A DNA stretch of 64,000 bases from Hymenobacter sp. UV11 (GTDB taxonomy: Bacteria > Bacteroidota > Bacteroidia > Cytophagales > Hymenobacteraceae). Position numbers and translations under genes: made by a program. Below the pieces are notes generated by a model that worked only from the letters and a program-made list of their open reading frames with translations, had not been told where the DNA came from and ran no database searches. This document shows positions 27,682 through 36,363 of this stretch, in pieces (position 1 is the stretch's first letter; the number at the start of each line of letters is the position of its first letter). The stretch covers positions 62,001-126,000 of the forward strand of contig NZ_SRII01000013.1 in NCBI RefSeq assembly GCF_004684095.1, written 5' to 3'.

Positions 27682-28848
27682 CTAGGCTTCCAGCTGTTGT
27701 AGCTGCTGCTCGAGCTCGGCAATTTTGCTTTTAACCTGCATAATAAATGCCGGGCGGGTTTCATCGGTATACAGCAACGACGTTTGGAAGAATGATAAAC
27801 TGTTACGAGCATCCTCCATTTCACTGAGCAGCTTTTTGCGCTGGCTGTTAAGCGTCTGGTTTGACTTGGTCTTTGGCTTGGTAGAAGAAGCCAATTGCGC
27901 TTTTTGGTAGGCAGGCAGTAGGTAGCCATCCACTAAAGCCTTGAATATGGCACCGGCTGGTTTTTTTACTTTACCACTATCTACCTGCTTCTGGACTGCC
28001 TGGAGTACGAAGTATATGTAGCCCTCGTCGTAGGTCCCGTCGACTAACCGCTCGCGCACCGTCTCCAGACTTTTGGCGGCTACACCAGCGGTTAATAGGG
28101 CTGTAGCCCAGGCTTCGGTTGGGGGTAGCAGCTCAGGCAGGGCCGGGCTTGTGGGAGCAAAAAGAAATCGGATTTCCGTGATAACGCGCCCCTGTTTGAG
28201 GAGTTCGTAGGTAAAGGGCAAGTCTGTTTGTGCCAGTTCTTCCTGAGCCGGGTCAAGCACTCGGGTGCGGAAGTGGTCGAAGCGGTCAGCATATTCGTCC
28301 TTCAGCCCTAGCACGTGCCGCAACTCGCTGACGCTAACGGTACGCTTGCCAAAAGCGGCGTACTCACGCAGCAGCCAATAGATGCGGTGCGAGGCGGGCC
28401 GCTTGATTTTGAGTACCTGGCTTAGCTGGGCCTTGGTGAAGTTGTTCTTGAGCTCTAATAGGTAAGGCCTCAGGTGCTCATTGAAGACTGCTTCTACCAC
28501 GCCCTCGCGCTTCAAGTAGTCAATGGCTCCCATTAGTGGCCGGTTCTTGATGTCAGGCTCTTTCAGGCGTTCGCCATTCGGCCCCAGCACTTCCAGGAGC
28601 AGGAAACGGCTGGCCATCTTTTCCGTCATCGCCCGCACTTCGGTGTAAACGTTTTTGCTGGTGCTATCTGCGCACAGCTCCCGCACAGGAATTCGACATA
28701 CTGACAAGGCCGTATCCTCGCGACCAATGCGGCTAATCATGGCTAAAAAACAGCGCATCTCCAGCGCTGACATAGTAAACCCGGCGTTTACCATAGCATT
28801 ATGTTGCACTACCAGCGGGTTGGTAGTAGTTATAAGCTCTTTGGTCAT
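27682..28848 (-). CDS. Rep_3-family plasmid replication initiator
   Basis: This 388-residue protein begins MTKELITTTNPLVVQHNAMV and shows the Rep_3/RepB (RepE/Pi-like) pattern: two winged-helix domains, the first with TMSALEMRCFLAMISRIG and the second with ASHRIYWLLREYAAFGKR and VSELRHVLGLKDEY. The family binds iterons and opens the origin. The C-terminal third (about 270-388) is helical and Lys/Gln-rich, probably for dimer or host-factor contacts. It starts 83 bp from a block of tandem iterons and is transcribed away from it, so the iterons double as a likely operator. With parA nearby this forms a complete replication and partition module. Confidence 0.9.
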   Translation of the reverse strand: MTKELITTTNPLVVQHNAMVNAGFTMSALEMRCFLAMISRIGREDTALSVCRIPVRELCADSTSKNVYTEVRAMTEKMASRFLLLEVLGPNGERLKEPDIKNRPLMGAIDYLKREGVVEAVFNEHLRPYLLELKNNFTKAQLSQVLKIKRPASHRIYWLLREYAAFGKRTVSVSELRHVLGLKDEYADRFDHFRTRVLDPAQEELAQTDLPFTYELLKQGRVITEIRFLFAPTSPALPELLPPTEAWATALLTAGVAAKSLETVRERLVDGTYDEGYIYFVLQAVQKQVDSGKVKKPAGAIFKALVDGYLLPAYQKAQLASSTKPKTKSNQTLNSQRKKLLSEMEDARNSLSFFQTSLLYTDETRPAFIMQVKSKIAELEQQLQQLEA

Positions 28849-28930
28849 GAGTGCGTTAGGAGATGCCTAGTAAATGCAAAGGCAATTTAGTGCATTCCCC
28901 CACAACTAATTTTATTCTGTGGGGGAGTCA

Positions 28931-29046
28931 CCCCATTTTTGTGGGGGTATTATCCCCTTCTGACCCCATTTCTGTGGGGGAGTCACCCCATTTCTGTGGG
29001 GGAGTCACCCCATTTCTGTGGGGGAGTCACCCCATTTCTGTGGGGA
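28931..29046. repeat. Iteron cluster I, five direct copies
   Basis: Copies of CCCCATTTYTGTGGGGG begin at 28931, 28964, 28986, 29008 and 29030; the last four have an exact 22-bp period with AGTCA spacers. Each copy is itself an imperfect dyad (CCCCA and TGGGG). A half site and an inverted partial copy lie at 28894-28930. The position just upstream of the initiator gene identifies an iteron-type origin. Confidence 0.92.
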
Positions 29047-29207
29047 AATGCCCTTATAAATTACTGAAAAACAGAGCGTTATGGCACCCGTAAACTTAAT
29101 AAACTTATTAAACAAGTAACTACTGTTTCTTGAGTAGTTTTTTCTTTTAGGAGTTTGTTTCTCAAAACGGACCCGTTACCCTTTGAGCAGCAGGTGAGTC
29201 CCGGCGA

Positions 29208-29420
29208 CCCCATTTTTGTGGGGGAATAACATAGAATACTGCTCTATTCGCTGGAAATGCAACATTAGCTTTTCTATTCCCCCACAAAAATGGGGTCCTA
29301 ATCTTTGCATTCCCCCACAAAAATGGGGTCAGTGCCGTCGGTTATGTCACAGCCAAACGTGGGGGTTGGTTTTTGCTGTTGGTTATAAGCTAGTTATAGT
29401 TGGACCCCATTTTTGTGGGG
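29208..29420. repeat. Iteron cluster II, four copies in both orientations
   Basis: CCCCATTTTTGTGGGG occurs direct at 29208 and 29405 and inverted at 29279-29295 and 29312-29328. The mixed orientation and wider spacing differ from cluster I, which suggests a copy-control or handcuffing role rather than the initiation site proper. The surrounding 29047-29207 contains no gene. Confidence 0.85.
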
Positions 29421-29499
29421 AAAAGATTATCCAGGTGCCCGCTACTCAGATATGGGTATATTGTTTGGCTATCAAGTAGTTATCACGAGTATATAGTTA

Positions 29500-29690
29500 A
29501 ACTAAAAGAAGTTGGTTTGGGGAGTACTTAAGAGTATAAAAATTATTAAAAAATTGTACTTATTTATACTTCAAATGTATTTGTTATTATCAGTTTCAAG
29601 ACGATAATGCTTTACAAAGCAGTTTATTAATTCGAAAAATGCTTTTCTATGTCCTTCTTTTTTCCGTTAAGTTTCGTTACAAAAATTAGC
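29500..29690. other. AT-rich stretch, possible DNA unwinding element
   Basis: Composition falls to mostly A and T (runs such as AAAAATTATTAAAAAATTG) directly beyond iteron cluster II, in a genome that is otherwise GC-rich. Rep_3 origins normally pair iterons with such a region. No confident DnaA box was seen; TTATCCAGG at 29428 and TTATCACGA at 29480 are only partial matches. Confidence 0.5.
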
Positions 29691-29810
29691 TTATTCGGAG
29701 CAGACAAGTAAGCCAGGGTTCAGATTGGCTGCGCTAACCAAGCGTTCGGCCATCGGCCCCGGGGTAGGCCTACCAGTCATCTGGTTGGATTGGCGACCTT
29801 TGTAAAAAAA

Positions 29811-30944
29811 ATGCACCCCTTGCCAGAAGAATTGCGACAAGACCCGGCGCCGGCTTTGCCGGTCCTTATCATTGGCGCCGGCCTGGCGGGCCTCACGGCA
29901 GCCCAGGCTCTGCACGCGGCCGGCCGCCCGGTGCTGGTCCTCGAAGCCCGCGACCGAGTGGGCGGGCGTACCCTGGCCGTTCCCGCGCTGCCTGGCTCGC
30001 CAGAAGGGGAGGGCCTAGACCTGGGTGCCACCTGGGGGTGGTCGCACCACCCCTATCTGCTGGCTTTATACCAGCAACTGGGTCTGCAACCTTTCGTGCA
30101 GCCCAGCACTGGCGCCACGGTGTACGAGACGGCCGCTGACACGCACCGCCTGCCGCATCACCCGTCCGGCTCAGCGGGCTACCTGCGTTTGCCGGGAGGA
30201 GCGGGTGCGCTTTGCCGCACGCTGGCTCAGCAACTGCCAGCGGGCAGTCTGCTGCTCTGCACGCGGGTAACGCAGCTGCACGCCCCGGCAGGCCACACGG
30301 ATGTCGTGGTGGAGGCCCTGCACGAAGGGGCTCCGCGCACTTACCGGGGTTCGGCCGTTATCGTAGCCCTACCCCCACGCTTGGCGGCGCATAGCCTGCA
30401 CTTCACGCCGGGCTTACCGGTGGCGCTGCAGCAGGCCCTGCGGGACGTGCCCACCTGGATGGCCCATTCGATGAAGGCTGTGGCCGTGTATGCCACGCCC
30501 TTCTGGCGGGCAGACGGCTGGTCCGGTTTTGGGGCCAGCCAGCGGGGGCCGCTGGGGGAAATCCACGATGCCTCCCCGGTTAGCGGGCCGCTGGGGGCTT
30601 TATTCGGCTTCTTCGCCCCGCTGCACCCGCTGCGGGATGCGCCGCGTGCGCAACGGCAGGCGGCCGTGGTGCAGCAATTGGGCCGCTTGTTCGGCCCGGC
30701 CGCCCTGCATCCGTTGGCTTACCACGAACTGGATTGGAGCCAGGAGCCACTGACCAGTATTCCCGGCGATGAGCAGTTACCCGACCAGATTCCCTTGCAG
30801 GGTCCGGTCCTGCTGCGCCAGCCCTACTGGGAGGGCCGACTCTACTGGGCCGGGGCCGAAACGTCCACCAGCGAATGGGGCCGGCTGGATGGCGCCATCG
30901 AGTCCGGGCACTGGGCGGCTACGCAGGTGCTGGCTGGCTTGTAG
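29811..30944 (+). CDS. FAD-dependent amine oxidase/oxidoreductase
   Basis: The ATG at 29811 is preferred to a TTG at 29790. The 377-residue product opens with an FAD-binding Rossmann motif IIGAGLAGLTAAQAL, followed by the ALVLEA-type strand VLVLEARDRVGGRTL that is diagnostic of the flavin monoamine oxidase family. A DLGATWGWSHHP segment lies in the substrate region. The C-terminal WAGAETSTSEWGRLDGAIESG is the second FAD-contact motif. It oxidises an amine or a related reduced substrate with O2; the substrate is unknown. Length is slightly short for the family. It follows the replication block and stands alone on the + strand. Confidence 0.85.
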   Translation: MHPLPEELRQDPAPALPVLIIGAGLAGLTAAQALHAAGRPVLVLEARDRVGGRTLAVPALPGSPEGEGLDLGATWGWSHHPYLLALYQQLGLQPFVQPSTGATVYETAADTHRLPHHPSGSAGYLRLPGGAGALCRTLAQQLPAGSLLLCTRVTQLHAPAGHTDVVVEALHEGAPRTYRGSAVIVALPPRLAAHSLHFTPGLPVALQQALRDVPTWMAHSMKAVAVYATPFWRADGWSGFGASQRGPLGEIHDASPVSGPLGALFGFFAPLHPLRDAPRAQRQAAVVQQLGRLFGPAALHPLAYHELDWSQEPLTSIPGDEQLPDQIPLQGPVLLRQPYWEGRLYWAGAETSTSEWGRLDGAIESGHWAATQVLAGL

Positions 30945-31741
30945 CCGCGCCGGGATAGAGGTTCTTGTAATAATGGGGCGTAAGCTTACGGTAAGAGCTT
31001 CACTTACTTGCCAAGTAGTCTATTGCCCTTTAAATTAACCGTAGGCAAAGTAGCCCGCTGCGAGTGGAGCTGCGGCATCCAAGGCCGCAGCACGGTCTTG
31101 ACCTGGTGTAGCAGGCATGCGAGGCACTTTGCTGCCTTTCAGCAGGCCAGCCGCACTTCCGCTGGTCGCCAAGCCGCCATGGACCAATCGCCGGAACAGC
31201 GCATCAAACAGCCCAAGACCAAGCTGCTTGAGCAAAAGTACTTTCATACCAGATAGCGGGTAGAGCCTGAATCTGCTCTTACGCACGATGCTAAGAGTGG
31301 TGAAGGAGGCTCAGGGTAGCCCGGCGCAAAAAAAAGTCTTTCCGGCGGCCGTTTCCCGGTTGAGAGCCGCCCAGCTTCCCACGCCTGCCAGCTCTATGGT
31401 GTAAGCTGCCAATTGCCTGTATCAGCGCCGCCAGCGTGCCAGCTGGCACGGCTGGGCGCGCGCAAGCTGCTGCATAAGATTGCCGGCGTCTGCGGGCGCT
31501 GGACCTACTCAGGGAGCGCTATACGCTTTTTAGGCTGCTACGTCAGCAGGGCTGGCTAGGGCCTAAAAAGCACAGCTTTTGGACACCACTCATTTCTTGA
31601 GCTACTTCTTGCCCATCCACCTCGGAATCCGGCTTTAGCCCATTTCTCAACGTGTGCTGCATAGCTTGAGCACCTCAGTAAATCCCATTTTCAGTGGTGC
31701 CACTGATGCATAAGGCTCTCCTTTTTTTCGTACTTGCCCGC
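30945..31741. other. Gene-poor stretch with decayed coding fragments
   Basis: No intact gene is visible. Short coding-like patches occur in different frames, for example RALDLLRERYTLFRLLRQQ near 31494-31560, ending in stops, and a Lys/Gln-rich MDQSPEQRIKQPKTKLL at 31180-31256. A 16-bp palindrome CGTGCCAGCTGGCACG is at about 31434. This looks like remnants of inactivated genes next to the plasmid core. Confidence 0.4.
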
Positions 31742-31936
31742 CTATATACTCTTCCATTTTTCTGCCAGATAAATCGCCGCAGCAAGACCACGGACCGATA
31801 AGAAAGGGTAGCGCACCAGATACATTAGGGCTACCCCAACAACCGGCATCAATAACTGGATTGTAGGCTGCACACGGCGCGGCAAAACACAACCTAAAAA
31901 TTTATAAATCAGATAGATAACCTCAATACTTAGCAA
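31742..31936 (-). CDS. Possible 64-residue membrane protein, unknown
   Basis: This ATG-started ORF encodes a hydrophobic peptide with two potential membrane segments (IEVIYLIYKFLGCVL and LLMPVVGVALMYLV) joined by a basic turn, PRRVQPT. A Lys-rich end follows. No family is recognised. It is flanked by decayed sequence, so it may be a remnant, but codon usage and hydrophobic pattern look protein-like. Confidence 0.3.
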   Translation of the reverse strand: MLSIEVIYLIYKFLGCVLPRRVQPTIQLLMPVVGVALMYLVRYPFLSVRGLAAAIYLAEKWKSI

Positions 31937-31966
31937 AAGGCTCCCTCTTTAAAACGCCCTGTATCT

Positions 31967-32377
31967 ATGAAGACAAATTTACTTCTCGTAGAGATGTTCG
32001 TGTCGTCCGGGCGCTCGCTGATGGCCCAAATGCTGCCGCTGACAGTGCATGCCCCATGCACGCCGACCGCATGTACAACTAACAGTTTTACGACGGTGGA
32101 GACGACCACGCAGGGCAGGGTTTGGAACAGTTCGCCCGGGCAAGGTTTGTGCCTCCTGCATACCGCTACTCCAACGGCCCAATGGGCCAGCCCGAATCAG
32201 CGGAACCCCCACAACATTCAGTACCTGAAGCAGGACGCAAATGGCGGGGTAGGGGTGGCCCAAGCCGGCTACTCTGGCGGAGAAATGCGGCCCACCAACG
32301 GCGGGGCTGCTTGCTTCAACGCGGCCGGTACCACTATGACGTATGACGGCCCTTTGAGCAGCTCGCGCAGCTTATAA
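31967..32377 (+). pseudogene. Possible remnant of a secreted protein gene
   Basis: A 136-codon ORF opens MKTNLLLVEMFVSSGRSLMAQ, which resembles a damaged signal peptide. It continues with Thr/Gly/Asn-rich sequence such as NGGVGVAQAGYSGGEMRP that has the look of a surface protein. There is no sorting domain and the length is short. It precedes the lectin adhesin by about 240 bp. Decay of a former exported protein is the likeliest reading. Confidence 0.3.
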
Positions 32378-32614
32378 AGCAACCAATAGTACGTCCAGGA
32401 AGACTGGCAGCTTGTACCCGTTTGCTGTGCGGCGCCTTGACCAGAGCGCTACGCGTGGGGGCGAGCTACCGCTGGCTGGGCCAAGGGCTGCGCCCTACCC
32501 CCCTGATTGGCCGCAGGCGGATTGCTTGTTGTAAAAGTCGCTATTGATTGGCTGGCAACAGTCCATTACTACCCAAGCACCTCATTCTTTCACTAATCCC
32601 CACCACTCCACGCC

Positions 32615-35600
32615 ATGGCAAATGTCGACCCTTTAACTATTTGTCCATCAAGGGGCAGTAGCGTATCCTCGGTAGCTGAGTGCACGCGCCAGCGCACCCG
32701 TTTGTACCGCGTCTGGAAAGCCCGGGTTACTCTTTTGCTAAGCCTGCTGCTGTGCGGCCTGAGCAGCCGCAGCTTTGCGGCGGCCGACAGCAAGGGCACC
32801 GATTTCTGGCTGACTTTCCCCGGCAACCTTTCCAGCGGTACTACCCTAACCCTGTTTATTACGGGCGAAGTAGCAACGACGGGCACCGTAAGCATCGCAA
32901 GTCCAGCTTTCACCACCACGTTTTCGGTCACACCGGGTGCGGTAACCTCCGTCGTTGTTCCGGCCGGAGCGGAGCTGTTTACGTCTGATGTGGTGGCCAA
33001 TAATGGCATTCACGTTACGTCGGGGCAGGAAGTAACCGTGTACGGCCTAAACCGACAGCAGTACACCACCGACGCCTACCTGGCCTTGCCTACTGATGTG
33101 CTCGGCACCCAGTATATCAACCTGGGCTATTTGAATTCGGAATTGACCAACGTAATGGGGACGCAGTTTGCTCTCGTCGGGACCGTGAACGGGACGGTAG
33201 TGACCATCACGCCAACCGTAACGGCCGGTACTCGCGTGGTGGGTGTGCCTTATAACATTACGCTGAACCAAGGCCAGACGTATTTGCTCAGAAGCACGGG
33301 GGCTTATCCGAGTGACCTGTCGGGCACCCTTATTTCGGCTACCCAACCCATCTCCGTCTTCGGTAGCAACAAGTGCGCGAACGTCCCGCATAACCACGAA
33401 GCCTGTGACTACTTGGTCGAGCAGCTGCCTCCCACTACTGCCTGGGGCAAGCAGTTTGTATCGGTACCGCTCAAAACCCGTCTCAACGGCGACACCTTCC
33501 GCTTTCTGGCCTCTACCAACAACACTCAGGTACGCGTGAACGGCACGCTGGTGGCTACCCTTAATCGCGGGCAGTATCACGAGCGCGTTATTACTAGCTC
33601 CGCGCAGATTACGTCCACAGAGCCTATCCTGGTGGCCCAGTACTCGAACAGCTCGTCATATGACAACGTGGTTTCTGACCCTTTCATGATGCTCATTCCG
33701 CCTCTGGAGCAGTTCCTGGGCAGCTATACCGTTACCACGCCAGCTTCGGGCTTCTTAGGCAACTATATCAACGTAGTGGCCCCAAACGCCGCGGTTGGTA
33801 CCGTGCGCCTCGATGGCGTAGTAGTGCCGGCGGGCAGCTTCAGTGCCATCGGCAGCAGCGGCTACTCGGGCGCGCAGCTGACCGTGAGCCTGGGGGTGCA
33901 CCAGTTAACGGGAGGTATCTATCCGATTGGTGCCTTCGTCTATGGCTTCGATACGTACGACTCCTACGGCTACCCCGGTGGGCAGTCATTCGCCCCGGTG
34001 GCTACAGTGAGCAGCCTTGCGCTGACCCCGGCCACCGGCACGGCGCAAACGGGTAGCTCCTACTGCGTGGCGGCGGCTGTCAAAGACCAGTTTAATAACC
34101 CGGTAGTGGGCGTGCGGGTGGACTTTGCGGTTAGCGGCGTGAACAGCACTTCTGGGTTTGCTACGACCGATGCCGCCGGGGTAGCGCCTTTCTGCTATAC
34201 CGGCACCAATGCGGGCGCCGATAACGTAGTGGCGAGTCTTGGTGGGTTAAGCAGGACCGTCCAGGTCACGTGGTCGGGGTCGTGCCAGGCACCCACCAAC
34301 GTAGCCGTAACCAGCGTAACGTCCACGACGGCCAGCGTCGGCTTCAACGGTAGTAGCACGGCCTCGGGCGGCTACACGGTGCGCTACACCCCTAGCGGCG
34401 GTGCCGCTCAGACCATGCCGGCTACCGCCTCGCCCGTGGTCCTGACCGGCCTCACGCCTAACACTACCTACGCGGTTACCGTCACCAGCAACTGCGCGGG
34501 CACCCAAACGGCTACCTCCACGCCGGCCGTGAGTTTCACTACCTCCCCACTCTCGCCGGTGTGCAACCGCAATGTGAACCAGCCCGTGGCGACTCCTGAC
34601 CAGCTGGTAGCGAGCGCGGGCCCGCTGACCTTCACGGCCGCGCAGCTGCTGGCCAACGACTCGGACCCGCGCAACCGCGCCCTGCGCGTGTCTCACGTCG
34701 GCGAGCCCAGCGCGGGCACGCTGGTCACCAACGCCGATGGCACGTACACCTACACCGCGCCGTATCCGGGCTATACGGGCCCGGTCACCTTCTCCTACAC
34801 CATCGAGGGAGCTGGGCCGGTCATAGCCTCCTCGGGTACGTATCACTACTATGAATTTGTGAGCGCCCCGGGTATTTGCTGGACCGATGCCGCCGCCGCC
34901 GCCGCTGCACACACCTACGAAGGCATGCAGGGCTACCTGGCCACCGTCACCTTTGCCGGGGAGAAAGACTTCCTGACGGGCCAGGCCATGGGCCAGTATT
35001 GGATTGGCGCGGCAGATGAGGCGGTGGAAGGGGAGTGGCGCTGGAAAACGGGGCCGGAGGCCGGGCAGTTGTTCTGGCGCGGCGCGGCTACCGGTATCGG
35101 CTCGGCCTACGCAAACTGGAGTCCGGGCCAGCCCGATGACTTTCACAACTTCGGGCATCCCGAGGGCGAGGACTACGGCATCTTCTACGGCAACTCGGGC
35201 TACTGGAACGACGTGAACAACTGCAACACCGGCGGCACGACCGCCGGCTACCTAGTCGAATACGGCGGGCTGGAGCCGTGCGTGCCAATTCTCTACTCCC
35301 TCGGCACGGTCACCATCATGGTGGGTCCCTCCATGCAGCAGTCGATAAAGGCGACCGCTATCGCGGCGTTAAGAACCGCTACTGGCGAGCAGACGCTACA
35401 GGTAACGCCGAACCCGAGCACGGGGCAGTTTCGGGTGCAGGTGCTGGCAGACATGGCTGGCCCGTCTCAGCTGGACTTGTTTGATATGCAGGGGCGCTTG
35501 GTGCGCTCGCTTTTCACGGGTAGCCTGCTAGCCGGCGAGTCGCGCGAAGTGGCCGTGGACGCCCCCGACCTGAGCGCGGGGATTTACATCATGCGTCTGC

Positions 35601-35647
35601 AAAGAGGCCAGCAGGTACAGCACCTGCGCATGCTCATTCGAAAGTAA
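32615..35647 (+). CDS. T9SS-secreted adhesin with IgGFc-like, FnIII and C-type-lectin-like domains
   Basis: The 1010-residue product has a hydrophobic signal core (about 38-50: TLLLSLLLCGLSS) after an unusually long basic N-terminus. A TTG at 32702 would give a more normal signal peptide. The mature part starts GTDFWLTFPGN, the pattern of IgGFc-binding-protein N-terminal domains, up to about residue 465. Then come an Ig-like/filamin segment (about 466-552), an FnIII domain (557-645), a cadherin-like tandem repeat with LLANDSDP (about 650-740) and a C-type-lectin-like domain (about 745-895) with WIGAADEAVEGEWRW. It ends in a T9SS sorting domain. It is likely a surface adhesin that binds glycans or protein. 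The lectin and sorting parts closely resemble those of the protein at 43057-46194. Confidence 0.85.
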   Translation: MANVDPLTICPSRGSSVSSVAECTRQRTRLYRVWKARVTLLLSLLLCGLSSRSFAAADSKGTDFWLTFPGNLSSGTTLTLFITGEVATTGTVSIASPAFTTTFSVTPGAVTSVVVPAGAELFTSDVVANNGIHVTSGQEVTVYGLNRQQYTTDAYLALPTDVLGTQYINLGYLNSELTNVMGTQFALVGTVNGTVVTITPTVTAGTRVVGVPYNITLNQGQTYLLRSTGAYPSDLSGTLISATQPISVFGSNKCANVPHNHEACDYLVEQLPPTTAWGKQFVSVPLKTRLNGDTFRFLASTNNTQVRVNGTLVATLNRGQYHERVITSSAQITSTEPILVAQYSNSSSYDNVVSDPFMMLIPPLEQFLGSYTVTTPASGFLGNYINVVAPNAAVGTVRLDGVVVPAGSFSAIGSSGYSGAQLTVSLGVHQLTGGIYPIGAFVYGFDTYDSYGYPGGQSFAPVATVSSLALTPATGTAQTGSSYCVAAAVKDQFNNPVVGVRVDFAVSGVNSTSGFATTDAAGVAPFCYTGTNAGADNVVASLGGLSRTVQVTWSGSCQAPTNVAVTSVTSTTASVGFNGSSTASGGYTVRYTPSGGAAQTMPATASPVVLTGLTPNTTYAVTVTSNCAGTQTATSTPAVSFTTSPLSPVCNRNVNQPVATPDQLVASAGPLTFTAAQLLANDSDPRNRALRVSHVGEPSAGTLVTNADGTYTYTAPYPGYTGPVTFSYTIEGAGPVIASSGTYHYYEFVSAPGICWTDAAAAAAAHTYEGMQGYLATVTFAGEKDFLTGQAMGQYWIGAADEAVEGEWRWKTGPEAGQLFWRGAATGIGSAYANWSPGQPDDFHNFGHPEGEDYGIFYGNSGYWNDVNNCNTGGTTAGYLVEYGGLEPCVPILYSLGTVTIMVGPSMQQSIKATAIAALRTATGEQTLQVTPNPSTGQFRVQVLADMAGPSQLDLFDMQGRLVRSLFTGSLLAGESREVAVDAPDLSAGIYIMRLQRGQQVQHLRMLIRK

Positions 35648-35706
35648 AGCAGCAGCCACCCAGCAGTTGCCCTTACGAACAAAGTGCCTGTTCTGACTAA
35701 AAACTC

Positions 35707-35750
35707 AAAATCCCCGACCCCAAGGACAATGCCTTGCGGTCGGGGATTTT
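35707..35750. terminator. Bidirectional terminator
   Basis: AAAATCCCCGACC and its complement GGTCGGGGATTTT form a strong hairpin with an inner CAAGG/CCTTG pair, A-rich on one side and T-rich on the other. It lies between two convergent genes, so it can stop transcription from both. Confidence 0.85.
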
Positions 35751-35780
35751 GCCAGTGGTAGCCCCACGCCGAGCCGGGTG

Positions 35781-35960
35781 CTACCGCCCAGCGAATTGCG
35801 CAGTTACCGCGTGCACCACGGCCGCAATGGCCGCCGCTTTTAGGGGGCTCATCGGGTCGATACCAGGTACTGGACCATCAACTTGCGCAGGGCGCCGCAA
35901 AACGGCCAGAATGCCATAAGTTGCCGCAAAGCCCGCGGCGATGGAAATAAACTTTTTCAT
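35781..35960 (-). CDS. 59-residue membrane-associated protein, unknown
   Basis: The ATG (35960) to TAG (35781) frame encodes MKKFISIAAGFAATYGILAVL, then RRPAQVDGPVPGIDPMSPL and a second hydrophobic helix, KAAAIAAVVHAVTAQFAG. The first segment looks like a signal anchor, followed by a short Pro-rich loop. Codon usage resembles nearby genes and the hairpin at 35707 fits as its terminator. No family recognised. The pattern (start, composition, terminator) supports a real small gene. Confidence 0.6.
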   Translation of the reverse strand: MKKFISIAAGFAATYGILAVLRRPAQVDGPVPGIDPMSPLKAAAIAAVVHAVTAQFAGR

Positions 35961-36301
35961 GAGGATGAAAGGGGATAAATGAGCCGCAAACGTATCTCAT
36001 CTCCCAACTGCTTACATCAGTGCCAATACTGATTTTTAGCACATTACGCACCGCCTACCCCACCATGCCCCGCCGACAGGCCGGGACTTTTTGCTGGCCG
36101 GCACCTCAATACTCGTTTCGGTTACCAGCGTGGTTAAATGCGACTTTTGGACCAGCCCTTTACCCGAGGCCCTTCAGGCAGCCAGGCGTTTGGGTCTTCA
36201 ACCTGTCCCGCCTGCCTACCCCACCAGCCTGCTACCCCCTTTGCAGGGATGAACATCGGCTATCCGCAGGGACTGATGCGGCCTGTCGTGGGGCACCTTG
36301 G

Positions 36302-36338
36302 TAAAAAAAACAGGGGCTACTTGACAGTAGCCCCTGTT
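36302..36338 (-). terminator. Terminator of the CE15 enzyme gene
   Basis: On the - strand AACAGGGGCTAC, the loop TGTCAA and GTAGCCCCTGTT are followed by an eight-T run, 26 bp beyond the stop of the gene at 36364. The adjoining 35961-36301 shows only a coding-like patch (LLAGTSILVSVTSVVKC, near 36097) with no start; no gene is called. Confidence 0.85.
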
Positions 36339-36363
36339 GTTGGTGCAACGGATTAATCCCGCC

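Noticed and set aside
28931..29046. Direct repeats considered as a CRISPR array
   Set aside because: The units are 22 bp with 5-bp identical spacers, not unique spacers of about 30 bp, and no cas genes are near; a Rep_3 initiator is adjacent.
29420..29490. DnaA boxes near the iterons
   Set aside because: TTATCCAGG and TTATCACGA differ from TTATCCACA by two or more bases, so no box is called.
31035..31286. ORF on the - strand and a Lys-rich ORF on the + strand, thought to be transposase remnants
   Set aside because: No DDE or IS-like motif and no terminal inverted repeats could be identified, so no mobile element is claimed.
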